DNA of 64,000 nucleotides from CAJWPI01 sp964571215 (GCA_964571215.1 CAZMZZ010000002.1:1-64000), one strand, 5' to 3'. Counted from the first letter of the stretch, positions 1 to 8,683 are shown. Numbers and translations are program-made. The notes: generated by a model from the letters alone, not told the origin.

Positions 1-119
1 AACGTGCAGGCAAATTAAAATTCAGTGAGTCGGTAACAGAATATAGAAATCAAAACGGAGACTTAGTAATCACAGCTACTGGAGTAGGTGTTGAAACTGA
101 GAGGCCGGTAGATAGTTAA
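1..119 (+). CDS. C-terminal end of a probable MaoC/FAS1-like hot-dog dehydratase (partial)
   Basis: Only the last 38 codons of this gene are in the window; it ends in TAA at 117-119. The visible tail includes a VITATGVGV stretch that could be a final beta strand, but 38 residues are too few to identify a family on their own. The assignment rests on context: the next gene, 9 bases downstream on the same strand, is a MaoC-type hydratase, and in many bacteria such hydratases sit directly after an N-terminal MaoC/FAS1-like partner with which they form a heterodimer. It could also be an unrelated enzyme of lipid metabolism. Confidence 0.4.
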   Translation, partial: RAGKLKFSESVTEYRNQNGDLVITATGVGVETERPVDS

Positions 120-128
120 GGAGTAATA

Positions 129-548
129 ATGTTAAAAGCAAGTGAAATAAAAGTTGGAGATACCTATTCAGAGGTTCTAGTCAAAGATCTTAAAAGAACC
201 CAAATAGTTCAGTATGCAGGAGCATCTGGTGATTATAATCCTCTACATACAGATGAAATATTTACAACAAAAATAGCTGGATACCCTAGTGTTTTTGCTC
301 ATGGAATGTTAACCATGGGTATGACAGGAAAAATGGTAACAAACTATGTTGGTGACGGTACTTTAAAGAAATATGGAGTTAGATTTACAAGCCAAGTTTG
401 GCCTGGAGATACTCTTTCAAGTATAGCTACTGTTACTGATATAAGAGAAGAGAATGGAGAAAATATTGTTGAATTAGAGATTGTAACTAGCAACCAGGAT
501 GATGTTACAGTAATAACCGGTTCCGCTACTGCAAAAATTACTTCTTAA
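129..548 (+). CDS. MaoC-family (R)-specific enoyl-CoA hydratase-like protein
   Basis: A 139-residue single hot-dog domain protein. Residues 28-42 carry the hydratase-2 pattern, with Asp35, Asn37 and His40 in the spacing D-x-N-P-x-H expected of the catalytic Asp/His pair that hydrates or dehydrates acyl-CoA (or acyl-carrier) substrates; FAHGMLTMG at 56-64 is the usual following element. A strong AAGGAG ribosome site lies 7 bases before the ATG. It follows a second, truncated hot-dog gene and precedes an MFS transporter by 3 bases, so the three are probably one transcript. The acyl chain is unknown; fatty-acid, polyketide-like or dicarboxylic acyl-CoA substrates are all possible. Confidence 0.85.
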   Translation: MLKASEIKVGDTYSEVLVKDLKRTQIVQYAGASGDYNPLHTDEIFTTKIAGYPSVFAHGMLTMGMTGKMVTNYVGDGTLKKYGVRFTSQVWPGDTLSSIATVTDIREENGENIVELEIVTSNQDDVTVITGSATAKITS

Positions 549-551
549 AAA

Positions 552-2129
552 ATGAACCAAAAAGGAAGCCAACCAGAAATTGGCGGGCGATACGCAAAAT
601 TTGCTCTTGGCCTGTTGGTTGTAGTCTATGTTTTCAATTTTATAGACAGACAGATACTCTCAGTATTAGCAGAAGATATAAAATCAGATCTTGGACTTTC
701 AGATAGCGATCTGGGTTTCTTATTTGGTACAGCTTTTGCTGTTTTTTATTCAATCTTCGGAATTCCACTCGGAAAATTAGCTGATGTCTGGTCAAGAAAA
801 AAGCTTATTAGTTTAGGTTTAGCTACTTGGAGTATGATGACAGCCCTATCTGGAACAGCTCAATCATTTACAGCTCTTGCAACATACAGATTTGGAGTTG
901 GAATAGGAGAATCAAGTGCGAGTCCAGCTACTTTTTCATTATTGTCTGATTATTTTTCTCCTAAAGTTAGAGCTACAGTCCTAGCAATTTATTCTAGTGG
1001 GGTATATATAGGAGCCGGGATAGGAATATTTTTGGGAGGTTGGATAGTATCATTATGGAATAGTTCCTTCCCTGACCCCCTGCTTGCTCCCTTTGGTTTG
1101 AGAGGATGGCAAGCAGCATTTATAGGAGTTGGAGTGCCAGGTTTACTTATAGCTATTCTTACCTGGCAAATTAGAGAACCAAAAAGAGGTATGAGCGATG
1201 GAATAGATTCTGAGGAAGATACTCAACCTTTAAAGACTACCTTAAAAGAGTTCATGGGACTCACTCCTTTAGTAGTGATTCAAACAAAAGATAAAAAAAG
1301 GTTTTTATTAACCAACTGTAAATTTGCAATCTTTTATTTTTTAGTTTTCTATCTTTTAATTCTGCTAACTGGAGATTACGTTCAATGGATTGCATTTGGT
1401 ATTGGGTTGTATCTAATGACTTGTTGGATACAGGGTTTAAAATTTAGGGATCCTGTTGCCCATGGAATGATCTTTAAAAGCAAAGCTTTGATATTTGCAT
1501 TATTAGGTTTTCCTTTTATTGCTTTTAATACCTATGCCCATGGTGCCTTTGGACCAGCCTTCTATATGAGAATTCACGGCTTAGATGAAGCTGTAGTTGG
1601 GACTGTACTGGGATTAATAGTTGCTGTTGGGGGGGTGATTGGAGTAATAGCTGGAGGTATAACCGGAGATAGACTTAGAAGCAGGAACCCCAATGGTAGA
1701 TTATGGGTTGCTTTTTTTGCTGCCTTTTTTGTTATTCCAACAAGTTTGGGTTTGCTATATTCGCCTAGTCTCTATATGTCCCTTTTTTGGAATTTTCTTT
1801 TTCATATAGTTTCGCCTATGTGGGTAGGATTGGCAGCTACAACAGTTTCTGATTTAGTTCTGCCTAGGATGAGGGCTATAGCGGGCGCCTTTTATCTTCT
1901 AGTCTTAAGCATGATAGGTCTTGCTCTTGGACCATACACTGTGGGCAAAATAAGTGATGTTTTTCAATTACAAGGTCAGTCTGAAGGTGATGCTTTAAGG
2001 CTTGCGTTTACTGTAGCTTTAGTTTTCCTTGTTATACCTTTAGTAACTTTTGTTTTAGCTAGTAGATATCTGCCTGAAGATGAAAGCAGTAAAATAGACA
2101 GAGCTAGAGAACTTGGAGAGATAATTTAG
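552..2129 (+). CDS. MFS transporter, spinster-like
   Basis: A 525-residue inner-membrane protein with about 12 hydrophobic segments. The first helix contains FNFIDRQ and is followed by the MFS loop 2-3 motif GKLADVWSRKK (residues 75-85), typical of the spinster-like branch of the major facilitator superfamily, which is abundant in marine Gammaproteobacteria. The GESSASPA segment after helix 4 fits the same branch. There is a charged cytoplasmic loop near residues 208-255, and the protein is somewhat longer than the usual 420-450 residues. The substrate cannot be read from sequence; the upstream hot-dog enzymes suggest an organic acid or lipid-like compound, which is inference only. Its end nearly touches the convergent folK. 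Confidence 0.85.
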   Translation: MNQKGSQPEIGGRYAKFALGLLVVVYVFNFIDRQILSVLAEDIKSDLGLSDSDLGFLFGTAFAVFYSIFGIPLGKLADVWSRKKLISLGLATWSMMTALSGTAQSFTALATYRFGVGIGESSASPATFSLLSDYFSPKVRATVLAIYSSGVYIGAGIGIFLGGWIVSLWNSSFPDPLLAPFGLRGWQAAFIGVGVPGLLIAILTWQIREPKRGMSDGIDSEEDTQPLKTTLKEFMGLTPLVVIQTKDKKRFLLTNCKFAIFYFLVFYLLILLTGDYVQWIAFGIGLYLMTCWIQGLKFRDPVAHGMIFKSKALIFALLGFPFIAFNTYAHGAFGPAFYMRIHGLDEAVVGTVLGLIVAVGGVIGVIAGGITGDRLRSRNPNGRLWVAFFAAFFVIPTSLGLLYSPSLYMSLFWNFLFHIVSPMWVGLAATTVSDLVLPRMRAIAGAFYLLVLSMIGLALGPYTVGKISDVFQLQGQSEGDALRLAFTVALVFLVIPLVTFVLASRYLPEDESSKIDRARELGEII

Positions 2130-2134
2130 AAGGA

Positions 2135-2587
2135 TTATGGGTCAATATTATCCAATATCTCTTTAAATGTTTTTTCTTGAACAGGGTGGATTTCATTCGG
2201 GGACAGCTCAACAAGAGGTTCTAAAACGAAAATACTATCTTTAAGATTTCTATGAGGTAAGGACTTCTTTCCTTGTTTTACTACATCACCAAAAATGAGT
2301 ATATCTAAGTCTATTACTCTATCAGAGAATCCTCTCTGATCCTCATTCCTGCCCATATCTATTTCTATCTTATTAAGAATAGCTTGAACTTCTTCTAGTC
2401 CCAGATCTGTATAAAACTCTGCTACTAAGTTTAGAAAATCAGCACCTTTGAAGCCTTCTGCAGCATATTGATAGGTTTTTGAAAATTTACAATTAAAATA
2501 TTCGAGCAAATTTTTTTTTGACCTTTTGATATTAATTTCAGGCTCAATATTGCTACCAACTCCTATATATACTTTCTGCTTTTTCAA
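2135..2587 (-). CDS. folK: 2-amino-4-hydroxy-6-hydroxymethyldihydropteridine pyrophosphokinase (HPPK)
   Basis: Transfers pyrophosphate from ATP to 6-hydroxymethyl-dihydropterin in the folate pathway. The 150-residue length is close to the 159 of E. coli FolK. It shows GVGSNI near the N-terminus, the R/N-rich loop at 80-86 and the RVIDLDI motif with the Mg-binding Asp93 and Asp95. The start is TTG; no in-frame ATG lies near the conserved N-terminus. This TTG overlaps the TGA stop of folB (shared bases TTGA), so translation is probably coupled. It lies downstream of tsaD and folB, converges on the MFS gene and forms a folate pair with folB. Confidence 0.93.
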   Translation of the reverse strand: MKKQKVYIGVGSNIEPEINIKRSKKNLLEYFNCKFSKTYQYAAEGFKGADFLNLVAEFYTDLGLEEVQAILNKIEIDMGRNEDQRGFSDRVIDLDILIFGDVVKQGKKSLPHRNLKDSIFVLEPLVELSPNEIHPVQEKTFKEILDNIDP

Positions 2588-2931
2588 GGTCTCTGAATTT
2601 TTATGCCTACTAACTCAGAACCTCTTAGAGCTCCAGACTTTTTTAGGAATAACTTTACTTTTTTAACTTTGAACTCTTTGATAATAGTTTGAGCAATTTT
2701 TTCTGCTAAATTCTCTATTAGATTAGTTCTACTTTTTTCAACTAATGAGATAACTCTCTTAGATATCTTTTTATAGTTTAAAGTATCGCTTAATTTATCA
2801 GATCTACTTGGCTTCTTCATATCGTAATCTATCTCTATATCTAGAGATATAATTTGCTTTACTTCTTTCTCCCAATCATAAATTCCTACAATTGTTTCTA
2901 TTTGAAGGTCTTTTATAACAAATTTATCCAT
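2584..2931 (-). CDS. folB: Dihydroneopterin aldolase
   Basis: A 115-residue protein of the FolB fold, acting one step before FolK to cleave dihydroneopterin to hydroxymethyl-dihydropterin and glycolaldehyde. The N-terminus shows the usual V-x-D-L-Q-I-E-T-I-V-G pattern with the Glu of the EKE segment at 21-23. The C-terminal KKSGALRGS loop carries the catalytic lysine before the last strand. It starts with ATG directly after the tsaD stop codon and ends overlapping folK, so tsaD-folB-folK form one minus-strand unit. Some family members also epimerise dihydroneopterin; the sequence does not decide this. Confidence 0.93.
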   Translation of the reverse strand: MDKFVIKDLQIETIVGIYDWEKEVKQIISLDIEIDYDMKKPSRSDKLSDTLNYKKISKRVISLVEKSRTNLIENLAEKIAQTIIKEFKVKKVKLFLKKSGALRGSELVGIKIQRP

Positions 2932-3945
2932 TTACTTATTCAATTCAGAAAGATCCCATCTTGGTTTTATTTCAATAGATTTATCAAAAGTAGCTTTAGT
3001 ATTAAATCTATGGAAACCAGCTACAGCAACCATAGCTCCATTATCTGTACATCTATGTAAATTGGGGAAAAAAATATCTATACCCCTAAGATCCTTCTTT
3101 AGTCTTTCTCTTATATATTCATTTGAAGCTACTCCCCCTCCTATTACAAGTTGTTTATGACCGGTTTTTAAAAGGGCTGATTTACACTTCTCAACTAATG
3201 TTTCTGCTATTGCTGCTTGGAAGGAAGCTGCTAGATCAGCCTTAAAATCTTTAGAAAGAGGTAATTTCTGTTTTTTAACAACATATAGAGCTGCTGTCTT
3301 CAATCCACTGAAACTAAAATCATGATTCTTTTTACTTAACATTGGTCTTGGTAAGTTGTAAGCTTTGGGATTGCCTGCTTTAGCTATCTTTTCAATTTCA
3401 GGTCCACCCGGATAATTCATTCCTAATATTTTAGCTACTTTATCAAAAGCCTCTCCTACTGCATCATCTCTAGTCTGACCCAAAACTGCATATTCACCTA
3501 TCCCTAAAGTGTCTATAAGCAAGGTGTGTCCACCTGAAACTAATAAAGTTAGAAACGGGAATTTCGGTGATCTTTCTTCAAGAAGATTCACCAGGAGATG
3601 TGCTTCCATGTGATGTATTCCTACACAAGGTTTAGACCATCCTAATGACAGACTGTTTGCAAAAGAAGCGCCGACTAGTAAAGATCCACTTAAACCCGGG
3701 CCCTTTGTGTAAGCAATACCGTCTAGCTGGGAAGCAGATTTACCTGACTGTATTAAGGTCAATTTAACCATAGGAAGTAACTTTAAAACCTGGTCTCTAG
3801 AGGCTAATTCTGGAACTACCCCTCCATATAATGCATGTTTAGATGCTTGACTGAAGATATTTTCAGATAAAATTTCATTTTTTTTACTATCGTAAAGTGC
3901 AACTCCTGTTTCGTCGCACGATGTTTCTATTCCTAAAATAATCAT
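2932..3945 (-). CDS. tsaD: tRNA N6-threonylcarbamoyladenosine transferase subunit TsaD
   Basis: Catalytic subunit that, with TsaB, TsaC and TsaE, makes t6A37 in ANN-decoding tRNAs. The protein begins [13 protein letters not shown], the signature start of the family, and has 337 residues, exactly the E. coli length. The iron-binding HMEAH motif is at residues 112-116 and the sugar-kinase-like VVSGGH-type element appears as LVSGGHT. A longer reading from a TTG at 3960 adds five residues (MKLNK) but has no support in the family, so the ATG at 3945 is preferred. It is divergent from rpsU, the arrangement common in Gammaproteobacteria. Confidence 0.96.
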   Translation of the reverse strand: MIILGIETSCDETGVALYDSKKNEILSENIFSQASKHALYGGVVPELASRDQVLKLLPMVKLTLIQSGKSASQLDGIAYTKGPGLSGSLLVGASFANSLSLGWSKPCVGIHHMEAHLLVNLLEERSPKFPFLTLLVSGGHTLLIDTLGIGEYAVLGQTRDDAVGEAFDKVAKILGMNYPGGPEIEKIAKAGNPKAYNLPRPMLSKKNHDFSFSGLKTAALYVVKKQKLPLSKDFKADLAASFQAAIAETLVEKCKSALLKTGHKQLVIGGGVASNEYIRERLKKDLRGIDIFFPNLHRCTDNGAMVAVAGFHRFNTKATFDKSIEIKPRWDLSELNK

Positions 3946-3999
3946 CTTATTTAACTTCAAAAGCTATATTTTCCTCTCTAATTAAAAAAAATAAAGTCT

Positions 4000-4027
4000 T
4001 TGCAAAATTCTTAGCCTTATATAGAAT
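4000..4027 (+). promoter_or_regulatory. Candidate sigma-70 promoter for rpsU-yqeY
   Basis: TTGCAA (4000-4005) and TAGAAT (4022-4027) are separated by 16 bases and would start transcription near 4034, giving a leader of about 22 bases before the rpsU ATG. It lies in the only gap between the divergent tsaD and rpsU. The call is based on hexamer similarity and spacing only. Confidence 0.45.
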
Positions 4028-4055
4028 TGCGCGACCTTTAATTATCGTATGTTTT

Positions 4056-4271
4056 ATGCCTTCAATTAAGATAAGAACAAAAGAATCTTTTGATATAGGA
4101 CTTAGAAAGTTCAAAAGAGCTTGTGAAAGAGCTGGAATTATAACTGAAGTTAGAAAGAGAGAATTCTATGAAAAACCAACTTCAGTAAGAAAAAGAAAAG
4201 CTGCAGCTGCGGTAAAAAGGGAAGCAAAGAATCAAAGAAAGAATCGCCTTGGACGTCCTCCAAGGTTTTAA
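4056..4271 (+). CDS. rpsU: 30S ribosomal protein S21
   Basis: A 71-residue, strongly basic protein identical in length to E. coli S21, with the family hallmarks [19 protein letters not shown] and REFYEKPT followed by a lysine/arginine-rich tail. S21 sits on the 30S platform near the anti-Shine-Dalgarno sequence and promotes initiation. No clear Shine-Dalgarno is seen before the ATG. In Gammaproteobacteria rpsU normally starts the rpsU-dnaG-rpoD operon; here only yqeY follows and convergent genes come next, so the operon has been cut short. Confidence 0.97.
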   Translation: MPSIKIRTKESFDIGLRKFKRACERAGIITEVRKREFYEKPTSVRKRKAAAAVKREAKNQRKNRLGRPPRF

Positions 4272-4289
4272 AGACCCCACGGACTGTTA

Positions 4290-4745
4290 ATGGATAAGAA
4301 TGGATTGAAATCTCTTATTCAGCAGGCTGTTGTTACAGCTCTAAAGAGTGGAGAAAAAGAAAAAACTACAACTCTTCGTATGGCAGTATCTGAAATACAA
4401 AAGGAAGAAATACATAAAAAATCTGAACTAAGTAAAGAAGAAACTTTATTTATTATTCAGAAGATGATCAAGCAACGTAAAGAAGCTTTATCTCAGTTTG
4501 AGAGTGCTGGAAGAAAAGAATTAGCAGAAAAAGAAAAAAATGAAATTAAAATTCTCTCGGATTTTCTTCCAGAGCAAGTTTCTGAACAAGAAATAATTAA
4601 AATCGTTAAGGATACTATTGAAAAAGAAGGGGCTAAATCTCATCAAGATATAGGAAAAGTAATGGGATCTTTAAAACAAATACTACAAGGAAAAGCTGAG
4701 ATGTCTCTTGTTAGTAAGATAGTAAAAGAAAGCCTAAATAATTAA
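4290..4745 (+). CDS. yqeY: GatB/YqeY domain protein
   Basis: A 151-residue soluble, charged helical protein of the YqeY family, which resembles the tRNA-interacting C-terminal part of GatB. Recognisable elements are LRMAVSEIQKEE and MIKQRKEALSQFESAGR, then LPEQ around residue 93 and GKVMGSLK near residue 128. Its exact role is unsettled; in other Gammaproteobacteria it sits between rpsU and dnaG, and that position is kept here although dnaG is absent. It starts 18 bases after rpsU and ends 2 bases from a convergent amidohydrolase. Confidence 0.9.
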   Translation: MDKNGLKSLIQQAVVTALKSGEKEKTTTLRMAVSEIQKEEIHKKSELSKEETLFIIQKMIKQRKEALSQFESAGRKELAEKEKNEIKILSDFLPEQVSEQEIIKIVKDTIEKEGAKSHQDIGKVMGSLKQILQGKAEMSLVSKIVKESLNN

Positions 4746-4747
4746 AG

Positions 4748-5965
4748 TTACTTTTTTAAATACCTTTGTTTTAACTTCATAGACCTATTCTTAATGGGCT
4801 GGTTCTTTCCAGATAAATATATTCCCTCTACAAACGACGATACTTCTAGTGGATCTCCATCCCAAATCACTAAATCTGCAATATAACCTTCTTGAATTGA
4901 TCCTCGTTTACCTAATTTGAAAACTTCTGCAATATTTTTAGTAAGCCCTTTAAGGGCCTCATTCCAAGGAAGACCATAAGAAACTGCAATTCCTGCTCCC
5001 TGTCTACTTAAATAAGAGTTATGTGTTTCTTGAGATCCCAACAAAATCTTTACTCCCGCTTTATTCAATAAATAAGCATTATCCAATCTAGAGCCTAGCT
5101 CATTAAAAGAGTTTGGAATATTGTCTATTGGAAAAAGTACTACAGGTATATCAGCTTCTGATAATTGTTCTGATACCCTCCAGGCCTCTGCCGCTCCTGT
5201 AATTACAATATTTATATTTGCTCTATTTGAAAATTTAATCAATGCAAGAATATCTGATGCGCCATTTGCTTTTATAATTAAAGGTATTTCCCTAGAAACA
5301 ACTTTCTTCAAAGCAGCAATATCCCTTCTAGAATAGTGTATCTTTTGAGGCAAATAAGATTTATAAAGTTCAAAATCAGTTTGCCTTACTATCTTTGAGG
5401 CAACCTCTAAAGAATCTTCTAAAAGAAGAATTTTAGCTGCAGTGGAATCTTCACCACCCTCAATGCTTGCTGTCAAAGCTATATTAGATTTAACTAAACT
5501 CTCTTCGGCTGAACCAGATAAATAAAAGGCTGATGTTAGGCCTGAGAAGAGACCGGATGAACTTGGTGAGGTCAGCGCTAAAGTTATTCCTCCAGTTAAA
5601 TTATAAGGAACTAAGGTGGATGAGGGATTAAAGGCAGAATCGATATTAAAGCCAGCAGAATATATTTCAGTCCTATCATCTCGAGTTTCTGGAACAAGTC
5701 CAATTTCAACTAATCCTATTTGGGTATTTGGAGAAATTAGACCTGGAGAAATTATCTTGCCCGAAAGATCTTGTACAGTAGCCGATGGAGAAGAGAGGTC
5801 TTTTCCTATTCTATAAATCAAGCCATTCCTAATGTGTATATCAGAGTTTTCTAAAGTACCGAGTTGAGTTGCAGTGTGAATTGTTGCATTCTTTAACAGC
5901 ACCTCGTTGGAGAACGAATAGAAACTCATAAATAAAGTAATAATAAAGAAAACTTTTTTGTTCAT
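4748..5965 (-). CDS. Exported amidohydrolase-like protein lacking metal ligands
   Basis: A 405-residue protein with a signal peptide (hydrophobic residues 5-19) and the composite-domain layout of imidazolonepropionase-like amidohydrolases, including the family ending ADLVIWDGDPLEV. It starts 2 bases after the neighbouring 459-residue paralogue and is clearly its homologue. Where the paralogue has D-x-H-x-H after the first strand, this protein has Ser78-Pro-Asn80-Thr-Gln82. The later His pair is replaced by Thr-Gly in the VITGAAEAW segment, and the final Asp of SDSS by Gln in SQETH. It is therefore unlikely to bind a binuclear metal centre. It may be a structural or regulatory partner of the upstream gene product, or an enzyme with different chemistry. 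Confidence 0.85.
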   Translation of the reverse strand: MNKKVFFIITLFMSFYSFSNEVLLKNATIHTATQLGTLENSDIHIRNGLIYRIGKDLSSPSATVQDLSGKIISPGLISPNTQIGLVEIGLVPETRDDRTEIYSAGFNIDSAFNPSSTLVPYNLTGGITLALTSPSSSGLFSGLTSAFYLSGSAEESLVKSNIALTASIEGGEDSTAAKILLLEDSLEVASKIVRQTDFELYKSYLPQKIHYSRRDIAALKKVVSREIPLIIKANGASDILALIKFSNRANINIVITGAAEAWRVSEQLSEADIPVVLFPIDNIPNSFNELGSRLDNAYLLNKAGVKILLGSQETHNSYLSRQGAGIAVSYGLPWNEALKGLTKNIAEVFKLGKRGSIQEGYIADLVIWDGDPLEVSSFVEGIYLSGKNQPIKNRSMKLKQRYLKK

Positions 5966-5967
5966 TA

Positions 5968-7347
5968 CTATAAACTTTTGTCTTTAGAACTGATTATGCC
6001 TAATTCGAAGTCGGTAGCCTTCGGAGTTGAAGGATTGTCCTTGTCATAAACCAACACTCCATCTAAGAAGACTTTTTCTGTTTTTGTATAGACACTAAAT
6101 GGATCTCCATCCCAAATTACAATATCAGCCATCTTACCGTCCTCTAATGAACCTACCAGATTAGATATACCAAGAGCTTTTGCTGGATTGAGTGTTATCC
6201 ATTTTATTGCTCTTGCTCTGCTTATCTCTAATCCCGCCCTATTGCCAGCGAACATTGCCTTAGCAGCTTCTTGATTTAATCTCTGAATACCAACAGAAGA
6301 ATCTGAATGGATTATGGCACAACCTTTTCCATTAATTGCTTGATCAACAATAGCTGCATTCTCCCAAACCATATCAAACGCTTCGTGTTTAAAGCCCCAC
6401 CAATCAGCCCACATAGCGGCGCAGACTCCTTCTTCGGCTAAGATATCAGCAACTTTATATGCTTCTACGGCATGATGGAAAGTCGTAACTTTATAATCAA
6501 ATTCTTTTGCTATATCGAGCATAACTGCCATTTCTTCTCCTCTGTAGCAGTGGTTTTGTATCAGTATTTCTCCATCTAAAACTCCTACAAGAGTTTCTAG
6601 TTCTAGGTTTCTTGTTGGAGCATACTCTAGTTCCTTGGCTTCACTAGATTTTGATTCATACTCTTCTAGTTTATTTTTATAACTTTGAGCTCTGATCCAT
6701 GCCTTCCTGTATCCCGCTACATTACCCATTCTGGTTGAAGGTTCGGTCCTTCTATTCCCATAGACTCTTTTGGGATTTTCTCCACAAGCCATCTTTAGTG
6801 TGTAGGGTGCTCCAGGAAATTTCATTCCCTGAACTGTACGAGACCAAATATTCTTAAGAGTTACACCCCTTCCTCCTATTAAGTTAGCTGAACCGGGCAG
6901 AACATGGAAAGTTGTTACACCCCCCTTTAGAGCTAAGGGCATCTGCGGGTCTTGAGTCCAAACAGAATGTTCAGCCCACACATGTGCAGTTACTGGATTG
7001 GTTGCTTCGTTCCCATCAGAGCTAGATCTTAGGCTAGGTGCAGGATAGACTCCCATATGTGAATGTATATCTATAATCCCTGGAGTTACCCATTTACCCT
7101 CTGCATTGATAAGTTTAGACCCTTTTGGTCTAACAAGACCCTTCCCGACCGCTTTTATCTTGTTGGATGAAATTAAAATACTACCTTTTAATAATTCATC
7201 ACCATTTCCAGTGAGAATACGAGCATTCTCAATAAAAATATCTCCACTATCCTCTGGAATGTAAGTAGAAATAAAGGCTGTTTCCTTTGCACTTACCTTG
7301 AAGACACAAAAAAAAGACAAAATTAATAAACAAATTAGTCTCTTCAA
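5968..7347 (-). CDS. Exported amidohydrolase (imidazolonepropionase-like)
   Basis: A 459-residue secreted or periplasmic metal-dependent hydrolase. Residues 1-20 form a signal peptide ending in VSA. The D-x-H-x-H motif is at Asp93-His95-His97. A HHAVEA segment lies near residue 292 and the final catalytic Asp of HSDSS near residue 347, followed by the C-terminal ADIVIWDGDPFSV of the family. The start is TTG at 7347: it leads directly into the signal peptide, and an AGGAGGGA ribosome site lies 8 bases upstream. Relatives hydrolyse cyclic amides or dipeptides; the substrate is unknown here. It is the first gene of a pair with a degenerate paralogue. Confidence 0.9.
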   Translation of the reverse strand: MKRLICLLILSFFCVFKVSAKETAFISTYIPEDSGDIFIENARILTGNGDELLKGSILISSNKIKAVGKGLVRPKGSKLINAEGKWVTPGIIDIHSHMGVYPAPSLRSSSDGNEATNPVTAHVWAEHSVWTQDPQMPLALKGGVTTFHVLPGSANLIGGRGVTLKNIWSRTVQGMKFPGAPYTLKMACGENPKRVYGNRRTEPSTRMGNVAGYRKAWIRAQSYKNKLEEYESKSSEAKELEYAPTRNLELETLVGVLDGEILIQNHCYRGEEMAVMLDIAKEFDYKVTTFHHAVEAYKVADILAEEGVCAAMWADWWGFKHEAFDMVWENAAIVDQAINGKGCAIIHSDSSVGIQRLNQEAAKAMFAGNRAGLEISRARAIKWITLNPAKALGISNLVGSLEDGKMADIVIWDGDPFSVYTKTEKVFLDGVLVYDKDNPSTPKATDFELGIISSKDKSL

Positions 7348-7355
7348 TTTTTTAA

Positions 7356-7363
7356 TCCCTCCT
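7356..7363 (-). promoter_or_regulatory. Strong ribosome binding site that fixes a TTG start
   Basis: On the minus strand this reads AGGAGGGA, near-perfect complementarity to the 3' end of 16S rRNA, with 8 bases before the TTG at 7347. No ATG lies within the signal peptide. The site is among the strongest in the window and supports TTG as the real start of the exported amidohydrolase. Confidence 0.8.
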
Positions 7364-7391
7364 AATTATGTAAATAAATATAGTACATTTT

Positions 7392-7967
7392 TTAATCTTG
7401 AGGAAGACCAACTTTCTGATCGATTTCTAAGTTGAGAGTAGCCCCTTCCTTTAGAGAGATTAAGTTGGTAGTCTTGATTGTTTCTGGAATCAGAAAAACA
7501 GAAAAATGATTTTCTGTCAACCTAGAAACAGTCAAGCTTACACCATTTAAAGCAACATAACCTTTGTTGGTTATTTGTTGCCCGCACTCTTTGGGTTTCG
7601 ATACTACGAGCTCTACCTCACCCTTTTCTTTCTTTAAAGTGGCTTGACACTCACAACAAATATGACCTGAAAGAATGTGACCCCCTATTTCATCACCAAA
7701 CTTCAAAGATCTTTCCATATTAACTTTATCTGAATTATTTAATTTACTGAGGTTTGTGGTTCTTAGAGTCTCCTTTATCACGTCAAAATAAATTTTTTCT
7801 TTAGTACTTTTAACTACTGTTAAACAAACGCCATTCACGGAAACACTGGCTCCCTTTTTAAGGTTCTTATTAAAACTAGATGGCACGCCTATAGCTATGC
7901 TTAGTCCTTTTTTATTAGTATTTATTTCAAGAATTTTCCCCTTTGCTTGCACGATGCCTGTAAACAT
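7392..7967 (-). CDS. ribE: Riboflavin synthase, alpha chain
   Basis: A 191-residue protein that dismutates two 6,7-dimethyl-8-ribityllumazine molecules to riboflavin. It starts with the invariant MFTGIVQ and contains two lumazine-binding repeats, each with an N-G-V-x-L-T-V element (first NGVCLTV near residue 46, second NGVSLTV near residue 142). It starts 7 bases downstream of the pyrE stop on the same strand, so the two are probably co-transcribed. No FMN riboswitch fits in that gap. Length is slightly below the 200-215 usual for the family, but both repeats are complete. Confidence 0.95.
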   Translation of the reverse strand: MFTGIVQAKGKILEINTNKKGLSIAIGVPSSFNKNLKKGASVSVNGVCLTVVKSTKEKIYFDVIKETLRTTNLSKLNNSDKVNMERSLKFGDEIGGHILSGHICCECQATLKKEKGEVELVVSKPKECGQQITNKGYVALNGVSLTVSRLTENHFSVFLIPETIKTTNLISLKEGATLNLEIDQKVGLPQD

Positions 7968-7974
7968 AATAAAT

Positions 7975-8598
7975 CTACAAGCTAGACTTTAATTTCTCTG
8001 CAATATCACTAAACTCCTCAGATTGCTCAAGAAAAAGAATTAGATTTTCAAGGTTTGCAATAGAATAAATTGGTATGCCCAGTTCTTCTTCTACAATTTT
8101 CTTAGCTATTTGTCCTTTAAAAACTTCCTGCCTATCGAGAGCAACAATAATCGAAGATACTAATCCACCTGCTTTGGTAATCAAATTAAAGGCTCTCCTT
8201 ATTGCAGTACCTGCAGTTAAAACATCATCAAGAATCATTACTTTTTTGTTTTCTAAACTTCCAACTATCACTCCCCCCTCCCCATGATCCTTTTCTTCTT
8301 TTCTATCAAAAGCAATAGGAATATTTTTAGATAGAGCTTGGCTGAGTTCGGTAGCAACAGCAGAAGCTAACGGAATACCCTTATATGCAGGTCCAAAAAT
8401 AACTTCATAGTCGATACTAGAGTTTTTAATCTTGTCAGAGTAAAGTTTAGCAAGATTAGATATATGTCCAGACTCAAGGAAGGCAGCAATATTAAAAAAA
8501 TAATTGCTTTTTTTTCCTGATTTAAGAGTAAAGTCGCCAAACAAAAGAGCTTGTACTTCTATTGATAACGCCAAAAATTCTTTATCTAAAGTAGACAT
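7975..8598 (-). CDS. pyrE: Orotate phosphoribosyltransferase
   Basis: A 207-residue enzyme that makes orotidine 5'-phosphate from orotate and PRPP in pyrimidine synthesis. The PRPP loop is VMILDDVLTAGTA (near residues 120-132), preceded by the flexible catalytic loop RKEEKDHGEGG. The substrate-binding GPAYKGIPLA segment is near residue 70. It is divergent from gmk, as in many Gammaproteobacteria, and leads into ribE. Confidence 0.96.
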   Translation of the reverse strand: MSTLDKEFLALSIEVQALLFGDFTLKSGKKSNYFFNIAAFLESGHISNLAKLYSDKIKNSSIDYEVIFGPAYKGIPLASAVATELSQALSKNIPIAFDRKEEKDHGEGGVIVGSLENKKVMILDDVLTAGTAIRRAFNLITKAGGLVSSIIVALDRQEVFKGQIAKKIVEEELGIPIYSIANLENLILFLEQSEEFSDIAEKLKSSL

Positions 8599-8683
8599 AA
8601 AAACATATTCAGTTAATAATTTTTTTATCTTATTGAACTATTGTAATAGTATCTATCCTAAAACTAACCTCATTTTATAATAA

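Noticed and set aside
3943..3960. TTG start at 3960 for tsaD (five extra residues)
   Set aside because: The ATG at 3945 gives the family N-terminus and the exact E. coli length. Similar upstream TTG readings were rejected for the aminotransferase (38605), DUF3450 gene (55250) and yggX (31419).
8676..8681. TATAAT as promoter of gmk
   Set aside because: It lies only 2 bases before the gmk ATG, so transcription would start inside the gene. The P-loop position fixes that ATG.
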